From: Oscillospiraceae bacterium
Lineage (GTDB): Bacteria > Bacillota_A > Clostridia > Saccharofermentanales > Saccharofermentanaceae
DNA: 21,753 nt
Reading direction: 5' to 3'
NCBI GenBank assembly: GCA_902791885.1
Contig: CADAXO010000042.1
Coordinates: 1 to 21,753 of the forward strand
Shown: piece after piece, positions 21,452 to 21,753 of the stretch
How the letters are laid out: the number at the start of each line of letters is the position of its first letter
Numbering within the stretch: position 1 is the first letter of the stretch
Program-made: the position numbers and the translations under genes
Notes under the pieces: generated by a model
Told to the model about the DNA's origin: nothing
Databases searched by the model: none
Seen by the model: only the letters and a program-made list of their open reading frames with translations

Positions 21452-21753
21452 ATGGTAACTCTTGATTATTCCAACGTATTGCCTTTTATCGGCGGTCAGG
21501 AAGCAGTTGACAGAATGGAGCCCCAGATCAAGGCAGCTCACGACATGCTTCATAAGAAGAACGGTCCCGGAAACGACTTCCTCGGCTGGCTCGATCTTCC
21601 TACAAACTATGACAAGGAAGAGTTCTCAAGAATTAAGAAGGCTGCTGCCAAGATCAGAAGAGATTCCGATGTTCTCATCGTAATCGGTATCGGCGGTTCC
21701 TACCTCGGAGCACGTGCAGTTATCGAGATGCTCGGTCACTCTTTTGCTAACAC
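21452..21753 (+). CDS. pgi: Glucose-6-phosphate isomerase, N-terminal part
   Basis: The first 100 codons of a gene that runs off the window. The enzyme interconverts glucose 6-phosphate and fructose 6-phosphate in glycolysis. The N-terminus [14 protein letters not shown] and the stretch [19 protein letters not shown] are typical of the shorter Gram-positive/clostridial isomerases, and the sugar-phosphate loop [12 protein letters not shown] is complete. The ATG at 21452 has GAAGGAGA (21436-21443) 8 bases upstream. Confidence 0.93.
   Translation, partial: MVTLDYSNVLPFIGGQEAVDRMEPQIKAAHDMLHKKNGPGNDFLGWLDLPTNYDKEEFSRIKKAAAKIRRDSDVLIVIGIGGSYLGARAVIEMLGHSFAN

Overview
The window looks like chromosomal DNA of an anaerobic Clostridia-type Firmicute (Bacillota), probably a gut or rumen fibre user. 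The evidence is strong AGGAGG-type ribosome binding sites with some GTG and TTG starts, a DUF4364 protein, a two-gene SufC/SufB-like iron-sulfur cluster operon without SufS/SufU, a Gram-positive-type glucose-6-phosphate isomerase, a surface GH5 glycanase and a PaaK ligase. Base composition is moderate. No insertion sequence, phage gene, CRISPR array or integrase is visible, so this is mostly ordinary core and accessory chromosome. Genus cannot be set from the sequence alone.

Layout. (1) 1-579: C-terminal third of a P1B metal ATPase, facing a large GT-C-like membrane protein (657-2852, minus) across a shared hairpin. (2) 3044-9180: a plus-strand run of a Ddl-type ATP-grasp ligase, a BaiN/HI0933-type flavoprotein, dCMP deaminase, phenylacetate-CoA ligase and a secreted, membrane-anchored GH5 glycanase. 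(3) 9328-11766: a poorly characterised cluster. It has a membrane protein whose extracellular domain resembles the N-terminal domain of the GH5 enzyme (its reading frame is broken by an apparent one-base loss), a 58-residue basic protein, and a 302-residue disordered protein with repeated SPF(K)P motifs. One such motif also occurs in the cytoplasmic tail of the membrane protein. (4) 11770-13821: an SDR oxidoreductase and a sialate-O-acetylesterase-like SGNH enzyme. (5) 13881-14683: tRNA-Thr(GGT) with a clear promoter, a long structured hairpin element and a maltose-type O-acetyltransferase.

(6) 14706-19598 is minus strand: a polar amino-acid ABC importer (binding lipoprotein, terminator-like hairpin, permease, ATPase), a Yip1-like membrane protein, a terminator, and a membrane-bound GGDEF diguanylate cyclase. 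The DUF4364 regulator-like gene lies upstream of the importer. (7) 19708-21753 is plus strand: the SufC/SufB-like pair, then the start of pgi.

The best candidate for something undescribed is region 7192-11766. Read together, it suggests a cell-surface polysaccharide-binding and degrading module in which a binding-domain protein crosses the membrane and may connect to a disordered cytoplasmic partner through SPFKP motifs. The membrane topology and the shared motifs can be seen in the sequence; the functional link is inference.
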